Shown piece after piece: positions 22,174-34,991 of a stretch of DNA of 64,000 bases. The notes below the pieces were generated by a model, which saw nothing but the letters and a program-made list of their open reading frames with translations, was not told where the DNA came from and did no database searches. Both the position numbers and the translations under genes were made by a program. Positions within the stretch are counted from its first letter, which is position 1. The number at the start of each line of letters is the position of its first letter. This stretch comes from Cyprinodon diabolis (lineage: Eukaryota > Chordata > Actinopteri > Cyprinodontiformes > Cyprinodontidae): contig JARPUW010000331.1 in assembly GCA_030533445.1 (NCBI GenBank), positions 1 through 64,000 of the forward strand, in the 5' to 3' direction.

Positions 22174-25100
22174 CACACCTAAGCTTCTAATTGAGCTAGC
22201 TGCAGCAGGTCACTGTCACTCAGCTTTCAGGTGCTTAAAATGTCCTCCGAACAAACGACTGCTGAGCAAAAACCGTATGAGTTATTCAAAAAATTTTTTC
22301 ACCGTGAGCGTCAGTCATCCTTCGACTCCAACTATGCCAACTTTGGTGTATGTGTGTCATTCAGAAAAATATTTATGACGAGTTTAAAACACATAGTCGG
22401 ATTCGTTTTTCTCCCCTCTTCTGCTCCAAAACCAATGAAAAACGGCTCTGATTTTCATCGACTTTAGGTCGGTCTGGAGGGTTTTTAAGGAAAAGTATTA
22501 ATCCTACCGTAATTCCGAAGATATTGTGTGGGTCCAGAGATTTCAGTCTACAAACTGACCAAAAATGGTGACTCTAGCTATAAATATGTGGCCGTGAGGG
22601 CGAGTTTAAAATGTTTTTTTGTGTTTAAAAAACGCCTGCCTCACACTCTAGCTTTTCAGTTGCTCCACTCTAGCAGGCTGGATTTTGCTAAAACTTTGTG
22701 GCGCTTGAGGTCTGATTATACAAAAACCGTAGCAGTTATCAACATACCGTCTTCAGTTTTAAATAGACGAAGGATTTATCTACAAACTGAGCTTCAAACT
22801 GTTTTTCTAGGTGAATGTATGCCGACACAGTGAAGTGCTGTTTTTTATGCTTTTTTTTTCCTCTCCCCATTCATTTCCTATGGGATTTTTTTGCGACGTT
22901 TTCGCTAATAATTCGCAAACCTTCGGACTAATGAGAAAGTTTTATACAAGCACACATCACCCCATTGGTCCCGACGCGTGTGCCAACTTTGGGCCCGATC
23001 CGCCAAACCGTGCGGGACTAGTTACGCGCCGAAGTTTTGGGTATACGGGAGAATTATAATAATAATAATACGCGGAATAAATATGTGCAATAGTAGTAGG
23101 TGGGCCATGCCTTCGGCATGTGGCCCCCCAACTAGAAAATTTCTAAAGAAATTTTGAGGGGGGCCACCTACTGCCCGTCTGGGGAACCGGGCCAATACGG
23201 CCCTGGCAAGTGACGTCGGGGCTCCCCAGACCAACTGCTTACGCCTTTGAGGGCTGCTGAGGGAAGGAAAGAGGGCAAGTTCATGGGCAAAGAGAGCTGT
23301 GTGCCACTTGTGCTGAAATCTGGGAAATAGACGTGCACAGAGTATGATGCACAAGGGTAATATGGGTTGTCCATATTGAAACACAGTGGGTAAAGCCCAG
23401 TTGGCGGGCTTCGCCCGCCTGCTAGGAGCCATCTCAGTGAAGAAAAAAATCACCAATGGCGGGCTCTGCCCGCCTTCTAAGAGCCATTGCAGTGATGAAA
23501 TCACCAATGGCGGGCTCCGCCCGCCTGCTAAGAGCCATTGCAGTGATGTAATCACCTTTGGCGGGCTCCGCCCGCCTGTTACCATTGGCGGGCTCCGCCC
23601 GCCTTCTAAGAGCCATTGCAGTGATGAAATCACCAATGGCAATGAGCAATATGCCAGAATGTATGAGTGTGTATAAGGAAGAGGCTTTTATTCTGTAGAG
23701 TCCTTGTAGTCTTATTTTGAAAGTCTATCATGAATGTGCATCAAAAGATGGGTCACGCCCAGCAGTGATATAGAATCCATTTCCAAATGTTAAATCACTG
23801 GTTTTCCATGTTATTAGGTGAATAGTTGCTGTATTACAGAGTAAATGGGAGACTTTTATTGTGAAATTTGCTCTGGGGTGTGTTTTGAAAAGGTCACTAG
23901 AGTCTAATAAAAACAACCTGGAAGAGTTTGGGTCATAATGTTGAGCCATTTGCATCAATTAATGCATTACTATAATCTAGAGGCTTTTATTTTGTAGGGT
24001 CCCTGGAGTCTTATTTTGAAAGTCCAACAGAGTTGTGTTTATAGAAAATGTTCAGACCCGTCAATGATAGTTGATTACTTTCCAATCGTTAAATCACTCT
24101 TTTTCCATGTTATTAGGGCAGTAGATGAAGCGGAAATGGGAGGCTTTTATTTTGAAATTTGCTATAGGGTGTGTTTTAAACAGTCTCCTAGAGTCTATTC
24201 TCTAAAACGGGGTTGAGTTTGGGTCATAATGTTGAGCCATATAGAGCAATAAATATATGTAAAAAATATAGAGGCTTTTATTTTGTAGGGTCCCTGGAGT
24301 CTTATTTTGAAAGTCTATCAGTGCTGAGTGGCAAGGGAAGTGTCATGTACAGCAGTCATATAGTATCCATTTCCCAATGTTAAATCAGTCCTTTCACCCT
24401 CCATTAGATTAATATGTGCTGTTTAAAACAGCAGAGGTAAAATCTGTTTGAAGCTTGGTAACCTTGACAACGCTTAACGAGCCTCTCACTGACACAGACA
24501 ACAGCTGCACTCACTATTGGTTTCTTCTTCCCAGGCTTTTTTGTATGGGAAGAACGGCACCGAACAAACGACTACTGATCAAAAACCGTATGAGTTATTC
24601 AAAAAACATTTTCACCATGAGCATCAGCAATCCTTCGACTCCAACTATACCAACTTTGGTGTATGTGTGTCATTCAGAAAAATATTTATGACGAGTTGAA
24701 AACACATAGTCTGATTCGTTTTTCTCCCATCTTCAGCTCAAAAAGAATGGAGAAAGGCTGAAACTCTCATCCACTTTAGGTTGGTCTGGAGGGTTTTTAA
24801 GGCAAAGTATTAATCCTACCGTAATTCCGAAGACATTGTGTGAGTCCAGAGGTTTCAGTCTACAAACTGACCAAAAATGGTGACTGTAGCTCCAAATATG
24901 TGGCCGTGAGGGCGAGAATAAGATGTTTGATCTTAAAAAATGGCCGCCTCACACTAAGATTTCAGCAGCTGCACTCTAGCAGGCTGCTGCAGAAGCTAAC
25001 TGTCAGCTAGCTTCCAGGTGCTTACCCTCCGAACAAACGACTGCTGAGCAAAAACCGTAAAAGATATCTGAAAAATTCTTTCAGTGAAAGCAACATCTAT

Positions 25101-25410
25101 CCTTTGTCTCAGACTGGGGTAACCTTCATGTCTGTAGGTCTTTCACAACCCAAAACGAAGCACAAACAAAATGGTTGGCCCACCTGCTCCTCCCTTTGTT
25201 TGAACTGCAGGACCTCACTCTCACTCACCTTTTAGCTGCTAAAGCACCCCTCCGAACAAACGACTGCTGAGTAAAAACCGTAAAAGGTATCTGAAAAATT
25301 CTTTTTATCTAAGCGACAGCTATATCTTGTCTTCAATTGGAGTAACTTTCATGGCTGTAGGTCATCTACAAACTGAATGGGAAGAGAAAGAAAAAGAAAA
25401 AACGTTTCAT
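22174..25410 (+). repeat. Array unit 8 (3237 bases, one R hairpin)
   Basis: The first part matches units 1 and 9 (AGTCGGATTC near 22396). The rest matches unit 7, except that unit 8 has one R hairpin (23070-23131) where unit 7 has none. The P/Q block is at 23403-23640. Confidence 0.95.
23070..23131 (+). repeat. One R hairpin element, unit 8
   Basis: A single copy sits between (TAA)n and CTAGAAAATTTC. The neighbouring and otherwise very similar unit 7 has none. Confidence 0.9.
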
Positions 25411-28400
25411 CACACCTAAGCTTCTAATTGAGCTAGCTGCAGCAGGTCACTGTCACTCAGCTTTCAGGTGCTTAAAATGTCCTCCGAACAAACGACTGCT
25501 GAGCAAAAACCGTATGAGTTATTCAAAAAATTTTTTCACCGTGAGCGTCAGTCATCCTTCGACTCCAACTATGCCAACTTTGGTGTATGTGTGTCATTCA
25601 GAAAAATATTTATGACGAGTTTAAAACACATAGTCGGATTCGTTTTTCTCCCCTCTTCTGCTCCAAAACCAATGAAAAACGGCTCTGATTTTCATCGACT
25701 TTAGGTCGGTCTGGAGGGTTTTTAAGGAAAAGTATTAATCCTACCGTAATTCCGAAGATATTGTGTGGGTCCAGAGATTTCAGTCTACAAACTGACCAAA
25801 AATGGTGACTCTAGCTATAAATATGTGGCCGTGAGGGCGAGTTTAAAATGTTTTTTTGTGTTTAAAAAACGCCTGCCTCACACTCTAGCTTTTCAGTTGC
25901 TCCACTCTAGCAGGCTGGATTTTGCTAAAACTTTGTGGCGCTTGAGGTCTGATTATACAAAAACCGTAGCAGTTATCAACATACCGTCTTCAGTTTTAAA
26001 TAGACGAAGGATTTATCTACAAACTGAGCTTCAAACTGTTTTTCTAGGTGAATGTATGCCGACACAGTGAAGTGCTGTTTTTTATGCTTTTTTTTTCCTC
26101 TCCCCATTCATTTCCTATGGGATTTTTTTGCGACGTTTTCGCTAATAATTCGCAAACCTTCGGACTAATGAGAAAGTTTTATACAAGCACACATCACCCC
26201 ATTGGTCCCGACGCGTGTGCCAACTTTGGGCCCGATCCGCCAAACCGTGCGGGACTAGTTACGCGCCGAAGTTTTGGGTATACGGGAGAATTATAATAAT
26301 AACTAGAAAATTTCTAAAGAAATTTTGAGGGGGGCCACCTACTGCCCGTCTGGGGAACCGGGCCAATACGGCCCTGGCAAGTGACGTCGGGGCTCCCCAG
26401 ACCAACTGCTTACGCCTTTGAGGGCTGCTGAGGGAAGGAAAGAGGGCAAGTTCATGGGCAAAGAGAGCTGTGTGCCACTTGTGCTGAAATCTGGGAAATA
26501 GACGTGCACAGCGTATGATGCACAAGGGTAATATGGGTTGTCCATATTGAAACACAGTGGGTAAAGCCCAGTTGGCGGGCTTCGCCCGCCTGCTAGGAGC
26601 CATCTCAGTGAAGAAAAAAATCACCAATGGCGGGCTCTGCCCGCCTTCTAAGAGCCATTGCAGTGATGAAATCACCAATGGCGGGCTCCGCCCGCCTGCT
26701 AAGAGCCATTGCAGTGATGTAATCACCTTTGGCGGGCTCCGCCCGCCTGTTACCATTGGCGGGCTCCGCCCGCCTTCTAAGAGCCATTGCAGTGATGAAA
26801 TCACCAATGGCAATGAGCAATATGCCAGAATGTATGAGTGTGTATAAGGAAGAGGCTTTTATTCTGTAGAGTCCTTGTAGTCTTATTTTGAAAGTCTATC
26901 ATGAATGTGCATCAAAAGATGGGTCACGCCCAGCAGTGATATAGAATCCATTTCCAAATGTTAAATCACTGGTTTTCCATGTTATTAGGTGAATAGTTGC
27001 TGTATTACAGAGTAAATGGGAGACTTTTATTGTGAAATTTGCTCTGGGGTGTGTTTTGAAAAGGTCACTAGAGTCTAATAAAAACAACCTGGAAGAGTTT
27101 GGGTCATAATGTTGAGCCATTTGCATCAATTAATGCATTAGTATAATCTAGAGGCTTTTATTTTGTAGGGTCCCTGGAGTCTTATTTTGAAAGTCCAACA
27201 GAGTTGTGTTTATAGAAAATGTTCAGACCCGTCAATGATAGTTGATTACTTTCCAATCGTTAAATCACTCTTTTTCCATGTTATTAGGGCAGTAGATGAA
27301 GCGGAAATGGGAGGCTTTTATTTTGAAATTTGCTATAGGGTGTGTTTTAAACAGTCTCCTAGAGTCTATTCTCTAAAACGGGGTTGAGTTTGGGTCATAA
27401 TGTTGAGCCATATAGGGCAATAAATATATGTAAAAAATATAGAGGCTTTTATTTTGTAGGGTCCCTGGAGTCTTATTTTGAAAGTCTATCAGTGCTGAGT
27501 GGCAAGGGAAGTGTCATGGACAGCAGTCATATAGTATCCATTTCCCAATGTTAAATCAGTCCTTTCACCCTCCATTAGATTAATATGTGCTGTTTAAAAC
27601 AGCAGAGGTAAAATCTGTTTGAAGCTTGGTAACCTTGACAACGCTTAACGAGCCTCTCACTGACACAGACAACAGCTGCACTCACTATTGGTTTCTTCTT
27701 CCCAGGCTTTTTTGTATGGGAAGAACGGCACCGAACAAACGACTACTGATCAAAAACCGTATGAGTTATTCAAAAAACATTTTCACCATGAGCATCAGCA
27801 ATCCTTCGACTCCAACTATACCAACTTTGGTGTATGTGTGTCATTCAGAAAAATATTTATGACCAGTTGAAAACACATAGTCTGATTCGTTTCTCTCCCA
27901 TCTTCAGCTCAAAAAGAATAGAGAAAGGCTGAAACTCTCATCGACTTTAGGTTGGTCTGGAGGGTTTTTAAGGAAAAGTATTAATCCTACCGTAATTCCG
28001 AAGACATTGTGTGAGTCCAGAGGTTTCAGTCTACAAACTGACCAAAAATGGTGACTGTAGCTCCAAATATGTGGCCGTGAGGGCGAGAATAAGATGTTTG
28101 ATCTTAAAAAAATGGCCGCCTCACACTAAGATTTCAGCAGCTGCACTCTAGCAGGCTGCTGCAGAAGCTAACTGTCAGCTAGCTTCCAGGTGCTTACCCT
28201 CCGAACAAACGACTGCTGAGCAAAAACCGTAAAAGGTATCTGAAAAATTCTTTAAGTGAAAGCAACATCTATCCTTTGTCTCAGACTGGGGTAACCTTCA
28301 TGTCTGTAGGTCTTTCACAACCCAAAACGAAGCACAAACAAAATGGTTGGCCCACCTGCTCCTCCCTTTGTTTGAACTGCAGGACCTCACTCTCACTGAC

Positions 28401-28582
28401 CTTTTAGCTGCTAAAGCACCCCTCCGAACAAACGACTGCTGAGTAAAAACCGTAAAAGGTATCTGAAAAATTCTTTTTATCTAAGCGACAGCTATATCTT
28501 GTCTTCAATTGGAGTAACTTTCATGGCTGTAGGTCATCTACAAACTGAATGGGAAGAGAAAGAAAAAGAAAAAACGTTTCAT
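25411..28582 (+). repeat. Array unit 9 (3172 bases, no R hairpin)
   Basis: The head is like units 1 and 8 (AGTCGGATTC near 25633). The tail is like unit 3 (GACCAGTTGA at 27861-27870, TTTAAGTGAA near 28252). The head and tail affinities differ, so this unit is a recombinant of at least two subtypes. The P/Q block is at 26574-26811. Confidence 0.95.
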
Positions 28583-31500
28583 CACACCTAAGCTTCTAAT
28601 TGAGCTAGCTGCAGCAGGTCACTGTCACTCAGCTTTCAGGTGCTTAAAATGTCCTCCGAACAAACGACTGCTGAGCAAAAACCGTATGAGTTATTCAAAA
28701 AAATTTTTCACCGTGAGCGTCAGTCATCCTTCGACTCCAACTATGCCAACTTTGGTGTATGTGTGTCATTCAGAAAAATATTTATGACGACTTTAAAACA
28801 CATAGTCTGATTCGTTTTTCTCCCCTCTTCTGCTCCAAAACCAATGAAAAACGGCTCTGATTTTCATCGACTTTAGGTCGGTCTGGAGGGTTTTTAAGGA
28901 AAAGTATTAATCCTACCGTAATTCCGAAGATATTGTGTGGGTCCAGAGATTTCAGTCTACAAACTGACCAAAAATGGTGACTCTAGCTATAAATATGTGG
29001 CCGTGAGGGCGAGTTTAAAATGTTTTTTTGTGTTTAAAAAACGCCTGCCTCACACTCTAGCTTTTCAGTTGCTCCACTCTAGCAGGCTGGATTTTGCTAA
29101 AACTTTGTGGCGCTTGAGGTCTGATTATACAAAAACCGTAGCAGTTATCAACATACCATCTTCAGTTTTAAATAGACGAAGGATTTATCTACAAACTGAG
29201 CTTCAAACTGTTTTTCTAGGTGAATGTATGCCGACACAGTGAAGTGCTGTTTTTTATGCTTTTTTTTTCCTCTCCCCATTCATTTCCTATGGGATTTTTT
29301 TGCGACGTTTTCGCTAATAATTCGCAAACCTTCGGACTAATGAGAAAGTTTTATACAAGCACACATCACCCCATTGGTCCCGACGCGTGTGCCAACTTTG
29401 GGCCCGATCCGCCAAACCGTGCGGGACTAGTTACGTGCCGAAGTTTTGGGTATACGGGAGAATTATAATAATAATAATACGCGGAATAAATATGTGCAAT
29501 AGTAGTAGGTGGGCCATGCCTTCGGCATGTGGCCCCCCAACTAGAAAATTTCTAAAGAAATTTTGAGGGGGGCCACCTACTGCCCGTCTGGGGAACCGGG
29601 CCAATACGGCCCTGGCAAGTGACGTCGGGGCTCCCCAGACCAACTGCTTACGCCTTTGAGGGCTGCTGAGGGAAGGAAAGAGGGCAAGTTCATGGGCAAA
29701 GAGAGCTGTGTGCCACTTGTGCTGAAATCTGGGAAATAGACGTGCACAGCGTATGATGCACAAGGGTAATATGGGTTGTCCATATTGAAACACAGTGGGT
29801 AAAGCCCAGTTGGCGGGCTTCGCCCGCCTGCTAGGAGCCATCTCAGTGAAGAAAAAAATCACCAATGGCGGGCTCTGCCCGCCTTCTAAGAGCCATTGCA
29901 GTGATGAAATCACCAATGGCGGGCTCCGCCCGCCTGCTAAGAGCCATTGCAGTGATGTAATCACCTTTGGCGGGCTCCGCCCGCCTGTTACCATTGGCGG
30001 GCTCCGCCCGCCTTCTAAGAGCCATTGCAGTGATGAAATCACCAATGGCAATGAGCAATATGCCAGAATGTATGAGTGTGTATAAGGAAGAGGCTTTTAT
30101 TCTGTAGAGTCCTTGTAGTCTTATTTTGAAAGTCTATCATGAATGTGCATCAAAAGATGGGTCACGCCCAGCAGTGATATAGAATCCATTTCCAAATGTT
30201 AAATCACTGGTTTTCCATGTTATTAGGTGAATAGTTGCTGTATTACAGAGTAAATGGGAGACTTTTATTGTGAAATTTGCTCTGGGTGTGTTTTGAAAAG
30301 GTCACTAGAGTCTAATAAAAACAACCTGGAAGAGTTTGGGTCATAATGTTGAGCCATTTGCATCAATTAATGCATTAGTATAATCTAGAGGCTTTTATTT
30401 TGTAGGGTCCCTGGAGTCTTATTTTGAAAGTCCAACAGAGTTGTGTTTATAGAAAATGTTCAGACCCGTCAATGATAGTTGATTACTTTCCAATCGTTAA
30501 ATCACTCTTTTTCCATGTTATTAGGGCAGTAGATGAAGCGGAAATGGGAGGCTTTTATTTTGAAATTTGCTATAGGGTGTGTTTTAAACAGTCTCCTAGA
30601 GTCTATTCTCTAAAACGGGGTTGAGTTTGGGTCATAATGTTGAGCCATATAGGGCAATAAATATATGTAAAAAAATATAGAGGCTTTTATTTTGTAGGGT
30701 CCCTGGAGTCTTATTTTGAAAGTCTATCAGTGCTGAGTGGCAAGGGAAGTGTCATGGACAGCAGTCATATAGTATCCATTTCCCAATGTTAAATCAGTCC
30801 TTTCACCCTCCATTAGATTAATATGTGCTGTTTAAAACAGCAGAGGTAAAATCTGTTTGAAGCTTGGTAACCTTGACAACGCTTAACGAGCCTCTCACTG
30901 ACACAGACAACAGCTGCACTCACTATTGGTTTCTTCTTCCCAGGCTTTTTTGTATGGGAAGAACGGCACCGAACAAACGACTACTGATCAAAAACCGTAT
31001 GAGTTATTCAAAAAACATTTTCACCATGAGCATCAGCAATCCTTCGACTCCAACTATACCAACTTTGGTGTATGTGTGTCATTCAGAAAAATATTTATGA
31101 CGAGTTGAAAACACATAGTCTGATTCGTTTCTCTCCCATCTTCAGCTCAAAAAGAATAGAGAAAGGCTGAAACTCTCATCGACTTTAGGTTGGTCTGGAG
31201 GGTTTTTAAGGAAAAGTATTAATCCTACCGTAATTCCGAAGACATTGTGTGAGTCCAGAGGTTTCAGTCTACAAACTGACCAAAAATGGTGACTGTAGCT
31301 CCAAATATGTGGCCGTGAGGGCGAGAATAAGATGTTTGATCTTAAAAAAATGGCCGCCTCACACTAAGATTTCAGCAGCTGCACTCTAGCAGGCTGCTGC
31401 AGAAGCTAACTGTCAGCTAGCTTCCAGGTGCTTACCCTCCGAACAAACGACTGCTGAGCAAAAACCGTAAAAGATATCTGAAAAATTCTTTCAGTGAAAG

Positions 31501-31820
31501 CAACATCTATCCTTTGTCTCAGACTGGGGTAACCTTCATGTCTGTAGGTCTTTCACAACCCAAAACGAAGCACAAACAAAATGGTTGGCCCACCTGCTCC
31601 TCCCTTTCTTTTAACTGCAGGACCTCACTCTCACTCACCTTTTAGCTGCTAAAGCACCCCTCCGAACAAACGACTGCTGAGTAAAAACCGTAAAAGGTAT
31701 CTGAAAAATTCTTTTTATCTAAGCGACAGCTATATCTTGTCTTCAATTGGAGTAACTTTCATGGCTGTAGATCATCTACAAACTGAATGGGAAGAGAAAG
31801 AAAAAGAAAAAACGTTTCAT
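28583..31820 (+). repeat. Array unit 10 (3238 bases, one R hairpin)
   Basis: The head shares GACGACTTTAAAAC with unit 4. A one-base G deletion (CTCTGGGTGTG near 30281) and an eighth A before TATAG near 30669 are shared with unit 17. CATACCATC near 29151 is private. The P/Q block is at 29812-30049. Confidence 0.95.
29479..29540 (+). repeat. One R hairpin element, unit 10
   Basis: A single copy, contiguous with the inner stem. The related unit 17 has two. Confidence 0.9.
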
Positions 31821-34800
31821 CACACCTAAGCTTCTAATTGAGCTAGCTGCAGCAGGTCACTGTCACTCAGCTTTCAGGTGCTTAAAATGTCCTCCGAACA
31901 AACGACTGCTGAGCAAAAACCGTATGAGTTATTCAAAAAATTTTTTCACCGTGAGCGTCAGTCATCCTTCGACTCCAACTATGCCAACTTTGGTGTATGT
32001 GTGTCATTCAGAAAAATATTTATGACGAGTTTAAAACACATAGTCTGATTCGTTTTTCTCCCCTCTTCTGCTCCAAAACCAATGAAAAACGGCTCTGATT
32101 TTCATCGACTTTAGGTCGGTCTGGAGGGTTTTTAAGGAAAAGTATTAATCCTACCGTAATTCCGAAGATATTGTGTGGGTCCAGAGATTTCAGTCTACAA
32201 ACTGACCAAAAATGGTGACTCTAGCTATAAATATGTGGCCGTGAGGGCGAGTTTAAAATGTTTTTTTGTGTTTAAAAAACGCCTGCCTCACACTCTAGCT
32301 TTTCAGTTGCTCCACTCTAGCAGGCTGGATTTTGCTAAAACTTTGTGGCGCTTGAGGTCTGATTATACAAAAACCGTAGCAGTTATCAACATACCGTCTT
32401 CAGTTTTAAATAGACGAAGGATTTATCTACAAACTGAGCTTCAAACTGTTTTTCTAGGTGAATGTATGCCGACACAGTGAAGTGCTGTTTTTTATGCTTT
32501 TTTTTTCCTCTCCCCATTCATTTCCTATGGGATTTTTTTGCGACGTTTTCGCTAATAATTCGCAAACCTTCGGACTAATGAGAAAGTTTTATACAAGCAC
32601 ACATCACCCCATTGGTCCCGACGCGTGTGCCAACTTTGGGCCCGATCCGCCAAACCGTGCGGGACTAGTTACGCGCCGAAGTTTTGGGTATACGGGAGAA
32701 TTATAATAATAACTAGAAAATTTCTAAAGAAATTTTGAGGGGGGCCACCTACTGCCCGTCTGGGGAACCGGGCCAATACGGCCCTGGCAAGTGACGTCGG
32801 GGCTCCCCAGACCAACTGCTTACGCCTTTGAGGGCTGCTGAGGGAAGGAAAGAGGGCAAGTTCATGGGCAAAGAGAGCTGTGTGCCACTTGTGCTGAAAT
32901 CTGGGAAATAGACGTGCACAGCGTATGATGCACAAGGGTAATATGGGTTGTCCATATTGAAACACAGTGGGTAAAGCCCAGTTGGCGGGCTTCGCCCGCC
33001 TGCTAGGAGCCATCTCAGTGAAGAAAAAAATCACCAATGGCGGGCTCTGCCCGCCTTCTAAGAGCCATTGCAGTGATGAAATCACCAATGGCGGGCTCCG
33101 CCCGCCTGCTAAGAGCCGTTGCAGTGATGTAATCACCTTTGGCGGGCTCCGCCCGCCTGTTACCATTGGCGGGCTACGCCCGCCTTCTAAGAGCCATTGC
33201 AGTGATGAAATCACCAATGGCAATGAGCAATATGCCAGAATGTATGAGTGTGTATAAGGAAGAGGCTTTTATTCTGTAGAGTCCTTGTAGTCTTATTTTG
33301 AAAGTCTATCATGAATGTGCATCAAAAGATGGGTCACGCCCAGCAGTGATATAGAATCCATTTCCAAATGTTAAATCACTGGTTTTCCATGTTATTAGGT
33401 GAATAGTTGCTGTATTACAGAGTAAATGGGAGACTTTTATTGTGAAATTTGCTCTGGGGTGTGTTTTGAAAAGGTCACTAGAGTCTAATAAAAACAACCT
33501 GGAAGAGTTTGGGTCATAATGTTGAGCCATTTGCATCAATTAATGCATTACTATAATCTAGAGGCTTTTATTTTGTAGGGTCCCTGGAGTCTTATTTTGA
33601 AAGTCCAACAGAGTTGTGTTTATAGAAAATGTTCAGACCCGTCAATGATAGTTGATTACTTTCCAATCATTAAATCACTCTTTTTCCATGTTATTAGGGC
33701 AGTAGATGAAGCGGAAATGGGAGGCTTTTATTTTGAAATTTGCTATAGGGTGTGTTTTAAACAGTCTCCTAGAGTCTATTCTCTAAAACGGGGTTGAGTT
33801 TGGGTCATAATGTTGAGCCATATAGAGCAATAAATATATGTAAAAAATATAGAGGCTTTTATTTTGTAGGGTCCCTGGAGTCTTATTTTGAAAGTCTATC
33901 AGTGCTGAGTGGCAAGGGAAGTGTCATGTACAGCAGTCATATAGTATCCATTTCCCAATGTTAAATCAGTCCTTTCACCCTCCATTAGATTAATATGTGC
34001 TGTTTAAAACAGCAGAGGTAAAATCTGTTTGAAGCTTGGTAACCTTGACAACGCTTAACGAGCCTCTCACTGACACAGACAACAGCTGCACTCACTATTG
34101 GTTTCTTCTTCCCAGGCTTTTTTGTATGGGAAGAACGGCACCGAACAAACGACTACTGATCAAAAACCGTATGAGTTATTCAAAAAACATTTTCACCATG
34201 AGCATCAGCAATCCTTCGACTCCAACTATACCAACTTTGGTGTATGTGTGTCATTCAGAAAAATATTTATGACGAGTTGAAAACACATAGTCTGATTCGT
34301 TTCTCTCCCATCTTCAGCTCAAAAAGAATAGAGAAAGGCTGAAACTCTCATCGACTTTAGGTTGGTCTGGAGGGTTTTTAAGGAAAAGTATTAATCCTAC
34401 CGTAATTCCGAAGACATTGTGTGAGTCCAGAGGTTTCAGTCTACAAACTGACCAAAAATGGTGACTGTAGCTCCAAATATGTGGCCGTGAGGGCGAGAAT
34501 AAGATGTTTGATCTTAAAAAAATGGCCGCCTCACACTAAATTTCAGCAGCTGCACTCTAGCAGGCTGCTGCAGAAGCTAACTGTCAGCTAGCTTCCAGGT
34601 GCTTACCCTCCGAACAAACGACTGCTGAGCAAAAACCGTAAAAGATATCTGAAAAATTCTTTCAGTGAAAGCAACATCTATCCTTTGTCTCAGACTGGGG
34701 TAACCTTCATGTCTGTAGGTCTTTCACAACCCAAAACGAAGCACAAACAAAATGGTTGGCCCACCTGCTCCTCCCTTTGTTTGAACTGCAGGACCTCACT

Positions 34801-34991
34801 CTCACTCACCTTTTAGCTGCTAAAGCACCCCTCCGAACAAACGACTGCTGAGTAAAAACCGTAAAAGGTATCTGAAAAATTCTTTTTATCTAAGCGACAG
34901 CTATATCTTGTCTTCAATTGGAGTAACTTTCATGGCTGTAGGTCATCTACAAACTGAATGGGAAGAGAAAGAAAAAGAAAAAACGTTTCAT
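31821..34991 (+). repeat. Array unit 11 (3171 bases, no R hairpin)
   Basis: Private changes include GAGCCGTTGC near 33113, GGGCTACGCCC near 33171, which alters the loop of the last P hairpin, CAATCATTAAATC near 33665, and a two-base deletion in CACTAAATTTCAGC near 34535. CATATAGAGC links its C region to units 7 and 8. The P/Q block is at 32984-33221. Confidence 0.95.
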